DNA of 64,000 nucleotides from Ananas comosus (taxonomy: Eukaryota; Streptophyta; Magnoliopsida; Poales; Bromeliaceae), in NCBI RefSeq assembly GCF_001540865.1, contig NC_033641.1, forward strand, positions 7,243,717 to 7,307,716, given 5' to 3'. Positions within the stretch are counted from its first letter, which is position 1, and each line of letters opens with the position of its first letter. Under the pieces are notes generated by a model. That model did not search any database, was not told the DNA's origin, and saw nothing but the letters and a program-made list of their open reading frames with translations. Positions 1-12,239 of this stretch are shown in pieces. Made by a program: the position numbers and the translations under genes.

Positions 1-495
1 AAAAGAGAGCATCGGAATATCTGGTGAGGCTAAAGAGCACACCCAAAATACCTCCACATCTATATGTCCACTTCTATATGATACCCTTTACTTTTGCTTG
101 TTATAGCTTAAAATAGAACAGTTATACCACTCCTCGGAACATCTGTAGGGCTAAAGAGTAACCCAGTATACCTGCCACTTGTATCTATCTACTTTTATAT
201 GGCACCTTGGATTGTGTGATTATAGTTAAAATGGAACTGTTATACCATATTCCGGAACATCTGTAGGCTAAAGAGCACACCCAAATATCTGCCACATTTA
301 AATGTCCACTTCTATATGGTACCCTTTACTGTGCTGTTATAGCTTAAAATAACAGTTATCATCCACACACGCTCGGAAATCTGTATGCGCTAAAAGAGTA
401 CACCCATAATACCTGCCACTGTCTATCTATTTACTTCTATATGGTAGTCTTGAGTTGTGCGGCTTACAGCTTAAAATGGAACAGTTATCCACACC
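1..495. repeat. Satellite array, left part
   Basis: Tandem monomers of about 118-120 bp alternate between two types. One has agcacaccc followed by a single tatgtccacttctatatgg block; the other has agtacaccc followed by ctatctatctacttctatatgg and a ttgggttgtgcgg block. Both share ggaacatctgtagggctaa and gcttaaaatagaacagtta. The array continues beyond the left edge of the window and resumes after the insertion at 496-1489. Monomers differ by many one- and two-base indels. Confidence 0.93.
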
Positions 496-1489
496 TAGGG
501 GTGGAACGAGCTGAGCTCGAGCGAGCGCTTATGTCAGCTCAAATTCGGCTTGAAATTAATTTCGAGTCTAATCTAGCTCAAGCGGCTGAAATTAATTCGA
601 GCCGAGCTCGAGGAGCCTGAATTTCGAGTCGAGCCAGCTCGGCTCTAAACGAGCTCATTAAATTCTCGACATTATATAATCATAGTTTAATTTTTATAGA
701 ACAGATTACCTACAGATTTGAATGCAACATGTCCAATAGTTTAAAATACAAAATAATTATAAGAAATGTGAGCTAGGATGACTTCTTGACTAGACAGCGG
801 TCTGTGAGAGAGAGAGGAGAGAGGAGAGGGAAAAAAGTAGAAATTTGAAAATTTGAAATGTTATTTTTTAGGGTTATGTGCACAGTAAAAGTCTGAAAAG
901 AGAGAGTGTGTTATGTAAATTTAAGATGGGCTCAATGTGCCACGGTTGTACTTGTTGGGTTTATTTTATGGCGCAACAATAATGACCCAAATTAAATTAA
1001 AACCTATATATAATTAAAGATACATTATATATATATATATATATATAAGTTGAGCTATGATACTTTTACAAGTATCACCATCATGGTGCCTATTAGGTTT
1101 TAAGCCATTAGATCTTACTTTGGATTATTAATGAGCCCTTGATTAAACACTATTCCACCTACCACCACCTACCACCACCTACCACACATCTCAACCTCAC
1201 ATCTCTCCATCCAAGGGCTAAAAACACACAAGTATCCCCCATGATACTTTACAAGTATTCTAGCTCCTACTACTATATATATATTATAATATATTAATAT
1301 ATCTCGAGCTTTTCGAGCTTTCGGCCTAATTCGAACGAGCCGAGTAATACTCAACTCGGCTTGAAATGAATTTCGAGCCTTTTATTTTGTTCAACTCGGC
1401 TCATTTAATTTCGAGTCGAGCTCGAGCGAGCCAAATATCGAGCCGAACACGAGCTCGAACGCGAGCCGCTCGCGCGTTTGCCAGCCCTA
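496..1489. mobile_element. hAT-like non-autonomous DNA transposon inserted in the satellite
   Basis: The left end taggggtggaacgagc and the reverse complement of the right end, tagggctggcaaacgc, form imperfect terminal inverted repeats. The next 100-150 bp on both sides are rich in gagctcgag/ctcgagctc words, so the ends could fold on each other. Flanking octamers are tccacacc (488-495) and accacacc (1490-1497), 7 of 8 identical, which fits an 8 bp hAT target duplication within a satellite monomer. No transposase is visible in the 994 bp, so movement would need a transposase supplied from elsewhere. Confidence 0.8.
1048..1270. mobile_element. Small inverted-repeat element nested in the hAT-like element
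   Basis: A left end reading gagctatgatacttttaca and a right end whose reverse complement reads gagctagaatacttgtaaag form imperfect inverted repeats, flanked on both sides by TA microsatellite DNA. The interior has a short accaccacct direct repeat (about 1155-1185). It has no coding capacity. TA-rich flanks suggest insertion into, or expansion of, a TA target, but an exact target duplication cannot be read. Confidence 0.55.
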
Positions 1490-3935
1490 ACCACACCCGA
1501 CGATATCTGTAGGGCTAAGGAGCACACCACCGGCAATACCTGCACATCTATATGTCCACTTCTATCTGATACCTTTTACTTTTGCTGTTATAGCTTAAAA
1601 TAGAACAGTTATACCACTCCTCGGAACATTTCTGTAGGGCTAAAGAGTACACCCATATACCTGCCTCTTCTATCTACTACTTCCTATATGGCAGCCTTGG
1701 ATTGTGTGATTATAGCTTAAAATGGAACTGTTATACCACATTCCGGAACATCTGTAGGCTAAAGAGCACACCGCATATCTGCCACATCTAAATGTCCACT
1801 TCTATATGGTACCCCTTTACTTGCTGAAGCTGTTATAAAGCTTATAAACAGTTATACCACTACTCTCGGAACGTCTGTAGGGCTAAAGAGTACACCATAC
1901 TACCTGCCACTCTTCTATCTATCTTATTTTCATATGGAGCCTTCTCAGGTTAGTGCGGTATAAAGCTTAAAATAAACAGTTATAACCACACCTCGTGGAA
2001 CATCTGTAGGGGCTAAAAGCAGCAACCCACAAACTACTGCTACATCTATATGTCCAATTCTATAAGGGTACCCTTTATTGTGCTTTATAGCTTAATTATA
2101 GAACAGTTATACCACACCTCGGAACATCTTGTAGGGTTAAGAGTACATCCGTATACCTGCCACTTCTATTATATCTACTTCATATATGGTAACTTTGGGT
2201 TGTTACGGTTATAAGCTTAAAAGGAACAGTTATACAACATCCCGGAACATCTGTAGAATAAAGAGTACACCCATATACCTGCCACTTCTATCTATCTACT
2301 TGCTATATGGTAGCCTTGGGTTGTGCGGTTATAGCTTAAAATGGAATGTTGTACCACACCCTCGGAATATCTGTAGAGCTAAAGAGCACACCCACAATAT
2401 ACCTGCCACATCTATATGTCCACTTCTATATGGTACCTTTTACTTTGCTGTTATAACTTAAAATAGGACAGTTATACCACTCCTCGAACATCTGTAGGGC
2501 TAAAAGTACACACCCATATACCTGCCACTTCTATCTATCTACTTCTATATGGTAGCCTTGGATTGTGCGGTTATAGCTTAAAATCGAATAATATTACAAC
2601 ACTCCGGAACATCTGTAGGGGTAAAGAGCACACCCAAATACCTGCCGATCATATGTCCAATTCTATATGGTCCGCTTTACTTGTGCTGTTATAGTTTAAA
2701 ATAGAACAGTTATACCACTTCTCGGAACATCTGTAGGGCTAAAGAGTACACCATATACCTGCCACTTCTATCTATCTACTTCTATATGGTACCTTGGGTT
2801 GTGCGTTATACCTTAAAATGGAATAGTTATACACACCCCGGAACATCTGTAGGACTAAAGAGCACACCACTCACTCACTCTATATGTCCACCTCTATATG
2901 GTACTTTTACTTGTGCTGTTATTTAAAATAGAACAGTTTATACCATCCTGGGAACATCTGGTAGGGCTAAAGAGTACACCATAACCTGCCACTTTTATCT
3001 ATCTACTTCTATATGGTAGCTTGGGTTGCGCGGTTGCTTTAAAATGGAACAATTGTACCCACCCCGAGAACATCTGTAGGGGTAAAGAGCACACCAAATA
3101 CCCGCCACATCTATATGTCCAATTCTATATGGTCGCTTTACTTTGTGCTGTTATAGTTTAAAATAGAACAGTTATGACACTCATCGGAACATCTGTAGGG
3201 CTAAAGAGAGTACCCATATACCTGCCACTTCTTTTTATACTTCTATATGGTAGCCTTGGGTTGTGCGGTTAACTTAAAATGAAATAGTTAACCACACCCC
3301 GGAACAATCTGCAGGGCCTAAAGAGCACACCCAAATACCTGCCACATCTATATGTCCACTTTCTATATGATACCATTTACTTTTGTGTTATAGCTTAAAA
3401 TAGAACAGTATACACTCCTCGAACATCTGTTAGGGTAAAGAGTATACCCATATACCTGCCACTTCTATCTATCTACTTCTATATGGTAGCCTTGGGTTGT
3501 GCAGGTTATAACTTAAAATGGAACAGTTATACCACACCCGGAACATCTGTAGGGCTAAGAGCACACCAAATACCTGCCACATTTATATGTCCAATTCTAT
3601 ATGGTCTCCTTTGCTTGTTCTGTTATAGCTTAAAATAGGAACAGTTATACCACTCCTCGGAACATCTGTAGGGCTAAAGAGTACACCCATATAACCTGCC
3701 ACTTCTATCTATCTACTTCTATTGGTAGCTTTGGGTTGTGCGGTTATAGCTTTAAAATGGAATATATATCACACCCCGGAACATCTGTAGGACTAAAGAG
3801 CAACCCAAATACCAGCACATCTTTATACCACTTCTATATGGTACCCTTTACTTGTGCTGTTATAGCTCTAAAATAGAACAGTTATACACTCCTTGGGAAC
3901 ATCTATAGGCTAAAGAATACACCCATAAAGTGATT
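1490..3935. repeat. Satellite array, main part
   Basis: Continuation of the ~118-120 bp satellite, roughly 20 monomers in this part, with the two monomer types alternating to give a ~237 bp dimeric unit. Starts of ggaacatctgtagg near 3539, 3658 and 3778 give the spacing. The array stops abruptly near 3930 where the sequence turns into unrelated DNA. No conserved open reading frame spans the monomers. Confidence 0.93.
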
Positions 3936-4470
3936 AAGGAGGACTGAGCGCTAACAGAAAGGTGAATCTGACCCTTCGTTTGCTGTTGTAGTTCGACGAC
4001 ACTCAATACTTACCTGCGCCTCCTCAACCGCCAGGGATCATCAATCTCAGCAGGTGCCATTGCACTTTCTGAATGTCTATCTCCGATACGATAACTCTCA
4101 TAAAATTATTTTGCCAAACATAATAAACTTTGGATAACATCTCATCTATGATAAAATCGCGAGAAAATGACATCACGGTAAATTGACATATTACATCAAT
4201 AGGATAAATTAACTAGACTCTTATCAACAACTCACATTACACAAAATAAATCAAGAATATGATTAAGCAAAATACAAGATTACCAGTCATAAATTTCACA
4301 TTGCACATTCACAATCATATATGAAAAATCTGTGAACGACCACTCACACTGTGCATAATTGTACATTGAAAATCATATATTATACAAATTGCCAGTACAT
4401 TCACAATTGCACAATAATATATAAACACACTGTACAAGTACCAGTTAACAATTGCAAAATCCTATAACAT

Positions 4471-4767
4471 TCAGACATCATCTCTTGCGACTATGCACTC
4501 AATCATAGAAGTATATGTCAGACAATAGGATCCTTTAAGATCGCACTGACCATATGAGTACGGAAGAAGGGAGGTCATTATCGACAATGATAGATCGGGG
4601 AGGCCGTTTCTTACGATTCTTTCGGCAAAAAGGCATGTGTACATGCCACAATCAACTTCGATGGAACCCTGTTGTTGACATTCCTTATGAAATATGACGT
4701 AGACGCGCCGATCCAGGGATTTGAAGGATGTGCTCAAAATAGAACGCAAACCATTTCGCCTTTCCAA
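4471..4767 (-). pseudogene. ULP1-like (C48) cysteine protease fragment
   Basis: The 98-residue minus-strand reading frame contains QQQGSIEVDCGMYTCLFAER. This matches the C-terminal catalytic pattern of ULP1/SENP proteases, where a glutamine precedes a DCG motif whose cysteine is the nucleophile, followed by a helix with an FAE-type motif. The His and Asp part of the triad should lie upstream, that is at higher coordinates; a possible further coding piece lies at about 5220-5371 on the same strand, but the link is not convincing. Plant Mutator-like elements commonly carry such domains, consistent with the surrounding dispersed repeat. It is too short to be an active protease here. It could instead be a remnant of a host ULP1 gene. 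Confidence 0.55.
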
Positions 4768-5599
4768 GACAAAAAAAAGGGTTAATTAATTCAAACGAGT
4801 AGATAGTAGATGTTATTGTCCGCGTGAATAAATAACTAAAACACTCTGTCTACTGAGAATAATAAAATAATACCAGCCAGCTTGTGCCGCGTCCTGTGCC
4901 CGCGTGTGGCTCACAAAGAGTTCCAACTCTTTAAAACGCCGTTCTCTTCAAATCAATCAATAGCAAATGCCAACGCCAATTACTATATAACGGAATAAGT
5001 ACATATCTACAAGTGTTGCAGGTTTGTGTATTTATTTCATCCAGAAAGTGACGTATAGATGCGGATCCAAATGCATATCCTTCCACAAAATCAGTTTGTT
5101 ACTGGATTAATATATAGTGACGTATAGATGCGGAACAAGAAAGCGATGTTCAGAAAACAAGATAACATAGAAACAGAAAACAAATAGATAACAACTAATA
5201 TAATAGAAGGCATCAAACTCACCGCATACTTCAGTTCGCAAGAAAATAGCCCCGTTGACTAAATTTATGTAATACTGTACAAAATATGTCTTAATTTCGA
5301 CTATCGCATGCCGATAGTCACCATCGAATATATTATCAAGCGTGCTCGACTTTACACTCTTGCTCTGCCATTCTATGGTTTCCCTCTGCTGGCAGCTCTA
5401 CCAAAATGGATATTTCCTCTGAACTAAAAGGAAGAAATGTTTCTAAATTCTAAAACAGTGTTCACAACTATAAACTTATTAGAGTGTTCTATTAACCTTT
5501 ACATCTATCTATTATTAGATCAAAGTGTTCATAATTCTGCCACTGATAGGAGTTTCTATTTGCCCTAGGATTGTTATATTATGCATAAGAGGGTACGAT

Positions 5600-5830
5600 T
5601 GCAATTCATACATGTTCGGAACCATAAAAAGAACATTCTAAACCCTAAACCCTAATAGAACTGCTCACTGTCACATGGATTGTGAATATATCCTATCAGC
5701 TGGCCTAAATAGAACATTCTAAACCACAAGCTTGCATAATAGAATTCACAATCAATGGATTGTGAACACTCCTATCAGGTGGCATAATAGAACATTGTAA
5801 ACTCTAAACCCTAATCCTAATCATAAATTT
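5600..5830. repeat. Two degenerate direct repeats with telomere-like words
   Basis: Two copies of a unit of roughly 80-110 bp contain aacattctaaac or aacattgtaaac, ccctaaaccctaa-like words and the shared atggattgtgaa followed by cctatcag. The telomere-like aaaccctaa words are short and scattered, not a true telomeric array. Similar words occur at 17520-17560 in the second copy of the element. Confidence 0.55.
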
Positions 5831-6560
5831 CTTATCTTAAAATGCAACATAAAATATAATATACCAGCAAATATACCACCAGTGTCCTAAAATAAAATTA
5901 ATCACCTATTCGGCGACGAAATCGGAGCACGCAAAGAAAATCCGCAGCTGCAACCCTAAACCCTCAAAATATACATTTTGTATTAAATTAAAAATTGAAA
6001 ATAAAAGATTATAGAAATTTTAAAAAAATGCCTGTTTGAGTTGAATCATCTGTTTCGGTTGTGGCCGAATTAGCTCCGAAATCGTTCCCAATTTCGACAC
6101 GCTCACCGACTGAAGGAATGCAAGCAGGTACTGGGATGGACAGGGGAGCAGTTGAGAGGCGACCTCCTACCAATGGAGAAAGGCGAGGCCGAGAGACACC
6201 TTCGAGACGGCTTCGGACACGAGATGTGTGGAACGAGCGCTGCCGAACTTCTGCCCGATGGAGTGGAGTGCCCTGCGAGCGAGAGTGAGACAAAGAGAAA
6301 GGGGAGAGCGCGAGATGACGAGAGGCGAGGGAGCGAGAGAAAGAGAGGAAGCGAGAGAGAGCGAGAAACAGAGATAGCGAGAGGAGCTGTGCAGGAGAGA
6401 GAAGTGTAGTAGGGTTTAATTTAAGTTAGCTTTAGCAAGAAGTAAAAAAGGTGTGAGGTTAGAAGCTACTGTGCTAGTGGGTTAATATCAGCCATTGGAT
6501 CTGATAGTTGTAGGATATACACCTTCCTATAGGAGTACAGGTAGACTTTTCCCATGGACA

Positions 6561-7951
6561 TTGATGCTTAATAAAAAATAAAAAAAAAAGCTACATAACA
6601 ATAAAAAGAATATATACCAAGTAACAGGACGAAGATGTATCCAATGCCGTAAAAAATAAAAGATATATCAAATGCAGTGTTAATACATCAATTTTAATAC
6701 CCAATTGATCAGCCATATTCAATCAGGTAAAAATTCTTGAAATTTGATGTCATAATAATAATTTCTCAAAGAAGGAAAATTATTTTTCATGTACCAGTTA
6801 TAACATGAAAAAATGACAAAATCAAAGAAAATGATTTAGAAACAGAATTTATATAGAGAATTTGGATGAAAGGTCTAATTAATATTTTCTCAAACAAATT
6901 AAGTGCAGTAAGAATATCATATGATGGATATGATCTAATATTTTATATTCTATTGGTAAAAAAAGATGCAGAACTTAAAAAGAAAATATAAAAAATAAAA
7001 ATTATTATAAAGTTTCAAAATATTGAGAGAGAAGACTCAAATTGACATTCTATTGAACATATAGAGAGAACAACCAAATCTTCCTTATGTAAGTTATGTT
7101 GCTCTCACCACATAGCAGAAGAGAGAAATCCTGCAAAGGGAGAGGAGCAGATGGGCGACGTACTAAGAGAGCGGCAAAGTGAGCTCACCTCTGCCTCATG
7201 CATAGTTCAGCTTAATTAACAGAAAAACACACTGCACTCATAAATAAACAAAGACAAATATCGAAAAGTAAAGAACATAAAGCAGTAAAATTAATAAATA
7301 GATTTATATGAAAGCAAATTAGCAAATAGTTGAGAGAATAACATCTCCAATCTATAAAATCCACTAATCAAATACATATCATGGTAAATAATATTTCATA
7401 GTAGACAATATTAAAGAAGCACAGTACATTAGAATGAAAGGGCAAAACAGACTTAAAAGAATAGAAAAATATCAACAAATATTAAAAAGTATTCTACATT
7501 TCACTATATTAAAGAAGAAAATAAAGCAAATATAAGAAAATAGGCAGGTAAAAACACAAAATAAAAGAAACACTAAAACATTAGTAAGAAAAACATCAGA
7601 TCATCATTTAGAATAAAAAAGAAGAACTCAAAAATATAGTTCCATATAATAAACCAAAATATACAATTCAAAGAAAAACAAATCAAAATAACACATATTT
7701 CTATATACCATGAAGTTAGGAAAAAAAACACATAATCATTTTAGCACAAAATTAAGTTATATTTACTGAAAAAATAATCAAAGGCTCAAAATGTTTATGT
7801 AAATCATATACTCTTTTTCTTAAGAAAAAGAAAAGTCTCTTTCTATTAACACATAAATCAAATTTTGTGCATGTCTAATGGCTGCAGTAATTTTCATAAG
7901 GCGAGTCGTATTTTCATACCTTTTTAATACCTTTCTTGATGGATAATATAA

Positions 7952-7982
<31 letters not shown>

Positions 7983-9190
7983 TATGAAAGTAGAAGAGAA
8001 AAGGCCTTATCTTCACCGACTTACATCAAAGAGTGATAGGGGCTTAAAGAAAACTTTATAACTCAACCCCAAAAGGTAGTATAAATGAAAATAAGGAACA
8101 AAAAATGAGCAATCTTTTTTAGAATATTAACTCAAATTATACATCAAAATGTTAGTTCACAAGAAAACTCATTTTGCAAAATAACAAATAACTACAAATA
8201 GTTGTTCACGAAGGAATAGACCATCCAAACTTATTCCAGTCATCTATTGAAAAGTCTAGATCTGTATCCTAAATTAGCACTTCCAAATTAGAAAAATTAC
8301 AATCCATGCTGAGAAAGGGGCCATATCATCATAGCTTTAAGAAAGACCATCTAAGAAATAATAAATTAAAGAGAAAAGGAAGAAATTTTTTTTAGCTTAC
8401 ATACTACACTAACCTAGGGGCAAACCATGAAGAAATGAGAAATAATAATTTCCATATGAAGCACAGAGGGAAAGGCACATGAGAGTAAAAGAGGAACATA
8501 TATTTTCATTAATAAGGTAGGTCTTATCAGCCCCAAGAATTAATGTAGAAAGAGCTCCAAACTTATTTCAAGATTTAGCTTTTATATATCTTTAATACCT
8601 TCTCTTTCTAACATACTACTGTAAAGTAGAGATTTCATATTTTCATTGCTCGAAGCTCTGCTAATCTGCTTAGGAAGGCCTTGCAAGACAAATTTTGCAA
8701 CTTATTGCTCTATTATTTTTTTAGTGGTATTTGAAATGATACCACCTAAAATAAAGGTCGATGTGAATTATCGTAAGTATTGACATCCTTTACTTACAGT
8801 TCGATACACCGGGTGAATGGGCAATTTTTTTAGCAAATTTCTATAGGAAGTTTTTAGATATATATTCTTTCGTATATGCTAAGATCAAAAACTTAATAGA
8901 GTCATAGATTAAAAAGAGACTTTCAAATAAGTAATTCAAACAAACTTATAATTATAATTAGTTACAAATTCAGACCTACAGTGATCGAGGGTTTCAATAT
9001 TGTCCATTAAAAATTTCAATTATGATAATTTAGTCTCCGTACTTTTGCCGCACAATTAAAACTCAACGACTTAGTCATATAATTAAATACTCAAAAAAGA
9101 AAATAGTGCATTCTTTTTTTTTCACTGCAGATATCTACTGAAAAAAAAGAGAAGCATTTAAGTGTCAAGTATTACATCAAGTTGAGCACA
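6561..9190. other. AT-rich intergenic DNA, no gene seen
   Basis: About 2.6 kb of strongly AT-rich sequence with many short A runs and no convincing reading frame. A TA/AAATAT microsatellite lies at about 7945-7985. It probably consists of decayed transposable-element DNA, but no ends or coding motifs could be recognised. Confidence 0.7.
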
Positions 9191-9198
9191 AATTTAAA

Positions 9199-9520
9199 GT
9201 GTCAAAAAGAGAAGCTTTCCTAGACATCTCCCTTGCCTTGTCCCGATTCCCTATCACTCGGCACATGAGCCCCGCGTCGACCATGGCGGCAGTCGGAACA
9301 ACTCAAGGATGCGGTAGGAGTTGGTGCTATCACTGTCGTGGCCATTCTTGCAGCGCTTGCCCCACCGGAGGAGCACCACGGTCTCGCATAACGACCGCAG
9401 TATGCTGTACATCGTGCTCGCGACGCAGAGGTCATGCGCGTCAATGACTTTAGTGTTGACGATAACCAACAAAAAGGTCACAGCCGTCGGCGGGCTCGAT
9501 GCTCGGCAGCTTCGTTGATG
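9199..9520 (-). pseudogene. GC-rich exon-like fragment, origin unknown
   Basis: This is a GC-rich island in AT-rich surroundings, open in several frames. The minus-strand frame at 9254-9481 (75 residues) is the most protein-like, with a hydrophobic start (FLLVIVNTKVIDAHD) and a later KRCKNGHDSDS stretch, but I do not recognise the family. High GC, isolation and absence of splice context suggest a gene fragment captured by a mobile element. Nearby words (aattaagccaaaaatgcc and ctgacaggtgggtc at 9875-9908) recur inside the Helitron at 13190-13240 and 14770-14810, linking this stretch to that element family. Confidence 0.35.
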
Positions 9521-9957
9521 AGGCAGGAATGAAAGAGGTTGTGAGATAGTGATGTGATGGGGAAGGCGGGGGGAGGGGGCGCACTATAAAGGAGTGGGGG
9601 AAGTGTGATGTGAGTAGAGAGTAAAAATTAATGAGGTGGAAAGCCGTGGAAAGACAAAGCGATGGTAATGAGATGGAAAGCTAAAGAGCCACGACGTAAT
9701 AGACGGGGAAGGTGAGCAGACACTATGGAGAAGGGAAGCACCGTGACGTTACAGACGGAGAAAGCGGCGTGGAGAGTGGGAATTGAGAGAGGGAGGACTC
9801 AGGTGGGTCCCACGGCAGAATTTAATTTAAAGAAAATATATGCCACATAGATTAAGGTATTGAATGCCCCAAATTAAGCCAAAAATGCCACAACTGACAG
9901 GTGGGTCTCACATCCCCCAAATTAAGCAATGGTTAACGAAATATGAATCGGAGACTA

Positions 9958-9962
<5 letters not shown>

Positions 9963-10011
<49 letters not shown>
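9963..10011. repeat. AC dinucleotide microsatellite
   Basis: An uninterrupted run of about 24 AC units, directly visible. It is followed by A-rich sequence and by two degenerate copies of an agatgagataataaagagag unit (about 10050-10190). Confidence 0.97.
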
Positions 10012-10017
<6 letters not shown>

Positions 10018-11099
10018 AAAAAACTAAAACCAATACGATGCAAAAATGAAAAAAAAAAATCAGTAGAAGATGCATGAGATAATAAAGAGAGAGAAAGAGA
10101 GATGAATAAAATGTTTACGTAATGAAAATAAAAAAAAAATAAGTAGGAGATGAGATAATAAAGAGAGGGAGATAAAATAAAATACTTTTTACATTATATG
10201 ATAACTAGTGCAGTAACCCGCGCGATGCGGCGGGCAGATAATATTCAATATCTAACTTTGATTTATTTTTCTTATCTTTGAAATCTATTAAATTACCAAT
10301 TACCACCAAAACCAAAATTTAAGATCAAAATGTGCACTTTAAGCTGAGTAGAATGCTCATTGCAGAATCTTAGAAGAACCAATATGAAGTAAGAAATAAA
10401 CATGTGCCCATATCCTCGAAGCATGAGGGATACTAAAAAAATAATAATACGAAACGAAGGAAAAACTCTGAGAGAAACCATCCAAACATGAAGCACTCTA
10501 TCACCTACCAGAATACTATTTAACTAATTAATGTCTCTCAACTATCGATTCCAATCAAATTGAGCTCAAAACACAACGAATTTGAATCACTCCAACACAA
10601 AGTTCTCATTTTTAAACAGGAATATGCAACCAATTACTATCGAAAATCAAAATTTGAAACCACAATGTGTAATTAAACAGAATTGAGTTGATAAAATCAA
10701 AGGAACTTTTTTAAACCTTTACCTCAATAGCCGATTTACCGGTTTCTGAAGGAAACAAATATTTGTAATGATTGTATAATTGCCATCCAAAATGCCTCAC
10801 TATATTTAAATAATTGAAAAGCATTTAAAAAAAGCCAAATTAGGAGCAAAATTAATAAGAGAAGAAGCAGTAGAAAAAATATACCATGCAAAAAGAGAAA
10901 AATATGTAGTGAAGCTTACAATCATGGTAGCAAGAAAATTATAAATTAATGCAAAAGGCTCCGATAGAAATTAACTCACATATATGTCCTATGTAGAAAA
11001 ATACAATAAGAGAAAGAACAGAATAGTTGATGGATAAGAAAAGAATCCAATACCTGATACAAGGGTAAAAAGAAAAAGCAAAATGAAAGAAACTTCAGA

Positions 11100-11370
11100 T
11101 TAATTAGAAGTTGCAGAAACAACAACACCATATAAGGTTTTGTGCAGTCGATAGACTTGATTTTCTTTTCCTTCTATAATATAACCTTCAGGTTGTTCAA
11201 TGTAAACTTCTTCTTCAATTTCTCCGTTTAAAAATGCCGACTTAACATCGAGTTGATAAACTAACAATTCTAGTTGGCTTACTAGAGCAAAAACAGTTCT
11301 AACTGTCTCCATGCGTACAACAGGTGCAAAAGTTTCAATGAAATCCCTAAACATCAGCACTAAGAGAAGA
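11100..11370 (-). pseudogene. Ty1/copia reverse transcriptase fragment
   Basis: The minus-strand frame contains FIETFAPVVRMETVRTVFAL, then QLDVKSAFLNGEIEEEVYIE and QPEGY. This is the N-terminal part of the copia reverse-transcriptase domain; the DVKSAFLNG motif carries one catalytic aspartate. The reading frame is open through this piece, but the later YVDD motif, integrase, gag and LTRs are all absent nearby. It is a solitary ~90-residue fragment inside the Helitron, either captured or left from an older insertion. Confidence 0.85.
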
Positions 11371-11499
11371 AAAACTAATAGTAAAACAGGCAACATTAAT
11401 AATCAAGCAGCAGTAACAGAGGAATTAGTAGTGGGTCAAGTGCAAAAAATAAAAAATAAAAATAAAAAAGAGTAAAAATAATATAGATGTATTGTCTCA

Positions 11500-11645
11500 G
11501 ATAATCAATAAGTTATATCATTAATCAACAAAGGTGATTTCCACATTTGAACGTCATTGAAACAAATTATATGATAAATCAATAGTTGCAACGGTTGCCT
11601 AAAAAAGGCCATCCAAGTTGCCATACTATGCCAAAACTTTATTTT
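11500..11645. repeat. Helitron internal repeat, copy 1 of 3
   Basis: Shares aatcaataagttatatca, gatttccacat, cattgaaacaaatt, gttgcaac and gccatccaagttgccata with copies at 13398-13545 and 13777-13925. Copies differ by scattered substitutions. Confidence 0.85.
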
Positions 11646-12239
11646 TTTAATAATTATTTTAAACTTTGTTTAATTAATTATTATTTTTTTGCATTATGCC
11701 ATCATCGCCAATTAAGTAAGAAGCGAAAATTTATACATAAAAATTATGAAACTTATTAAAAACTAATTGAAAACATAAAGATATTATTAAAATGTAGTAA
11801 AAGTAAGTGAAAATATTAATTTTAAAAATAAATAAACTATAAGTAGTATATATATAAAAGATAAATAAATCGTAGTGTTATTATCTATGCAAATAATTAA
11901 TTTCTTAAATTAATCGAAAAGTAATTGTAAACATAAAGGAGAAAAAACAAATAAAACAAATCTAACGCAGAAGTAATAGAAAAGCTTGCAAAACTTTATA
12001 AAATTTAAAACAGCTAAGAAGTATAGAAGAAGTCGCATAACTGGAAGCAGAAAGAAAATCGAATATTAATTAAAAGGAGCTGATGCTTCACCATAAAATT
12101 GGTAGCAGTAACAATAATTATAATATATTTTTTTAACTTTGTATTATCATACTCACATTTACTTTTGTATAGTAAAATTTTGAAAGTTAATTCGATGTGG
12201 CGAAGGGAGATGAAACCATAATGAATCAAAACCATTTTT

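Larger units (their letters stand above)
3936..6560. mobile_element. Mutator-like element region (copy 1) carrying a ULP1-like fragment
   Basis: Two observations support a mobile element. A minus-strand piece at 4471-4767 looks like a ULP1 cysteine-protease domain, a passenger often carried by plant Mutator-like elements. The right part (about 5800-6410) is repeated at about 17580-18050, just upstream of ELP3, with the same order of words: ccctaaaccct, gttgtggccga or gttatggccga, cccaatttcgac, ctcctaccaatg, gtgtggaacga and cttctgcccgatgga or cttctacccgatgga. Terminal inverted repeats were not located, so the boundaries are approximate and the family assignment is inferred from the protease fragment. 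Confidence 0.5.

Noticed and set aside
1..3935. CRISPR-like array of regular repeats
   Set aside because: The repeats are contiguous satellite monomers without unique spacers, in a plant genome.
5639..5830. Telomere-like ccctaaaccctaa words
   Set aside because: Only one to two units at each place, mixed with other sequence; not an interstitial telomere array.
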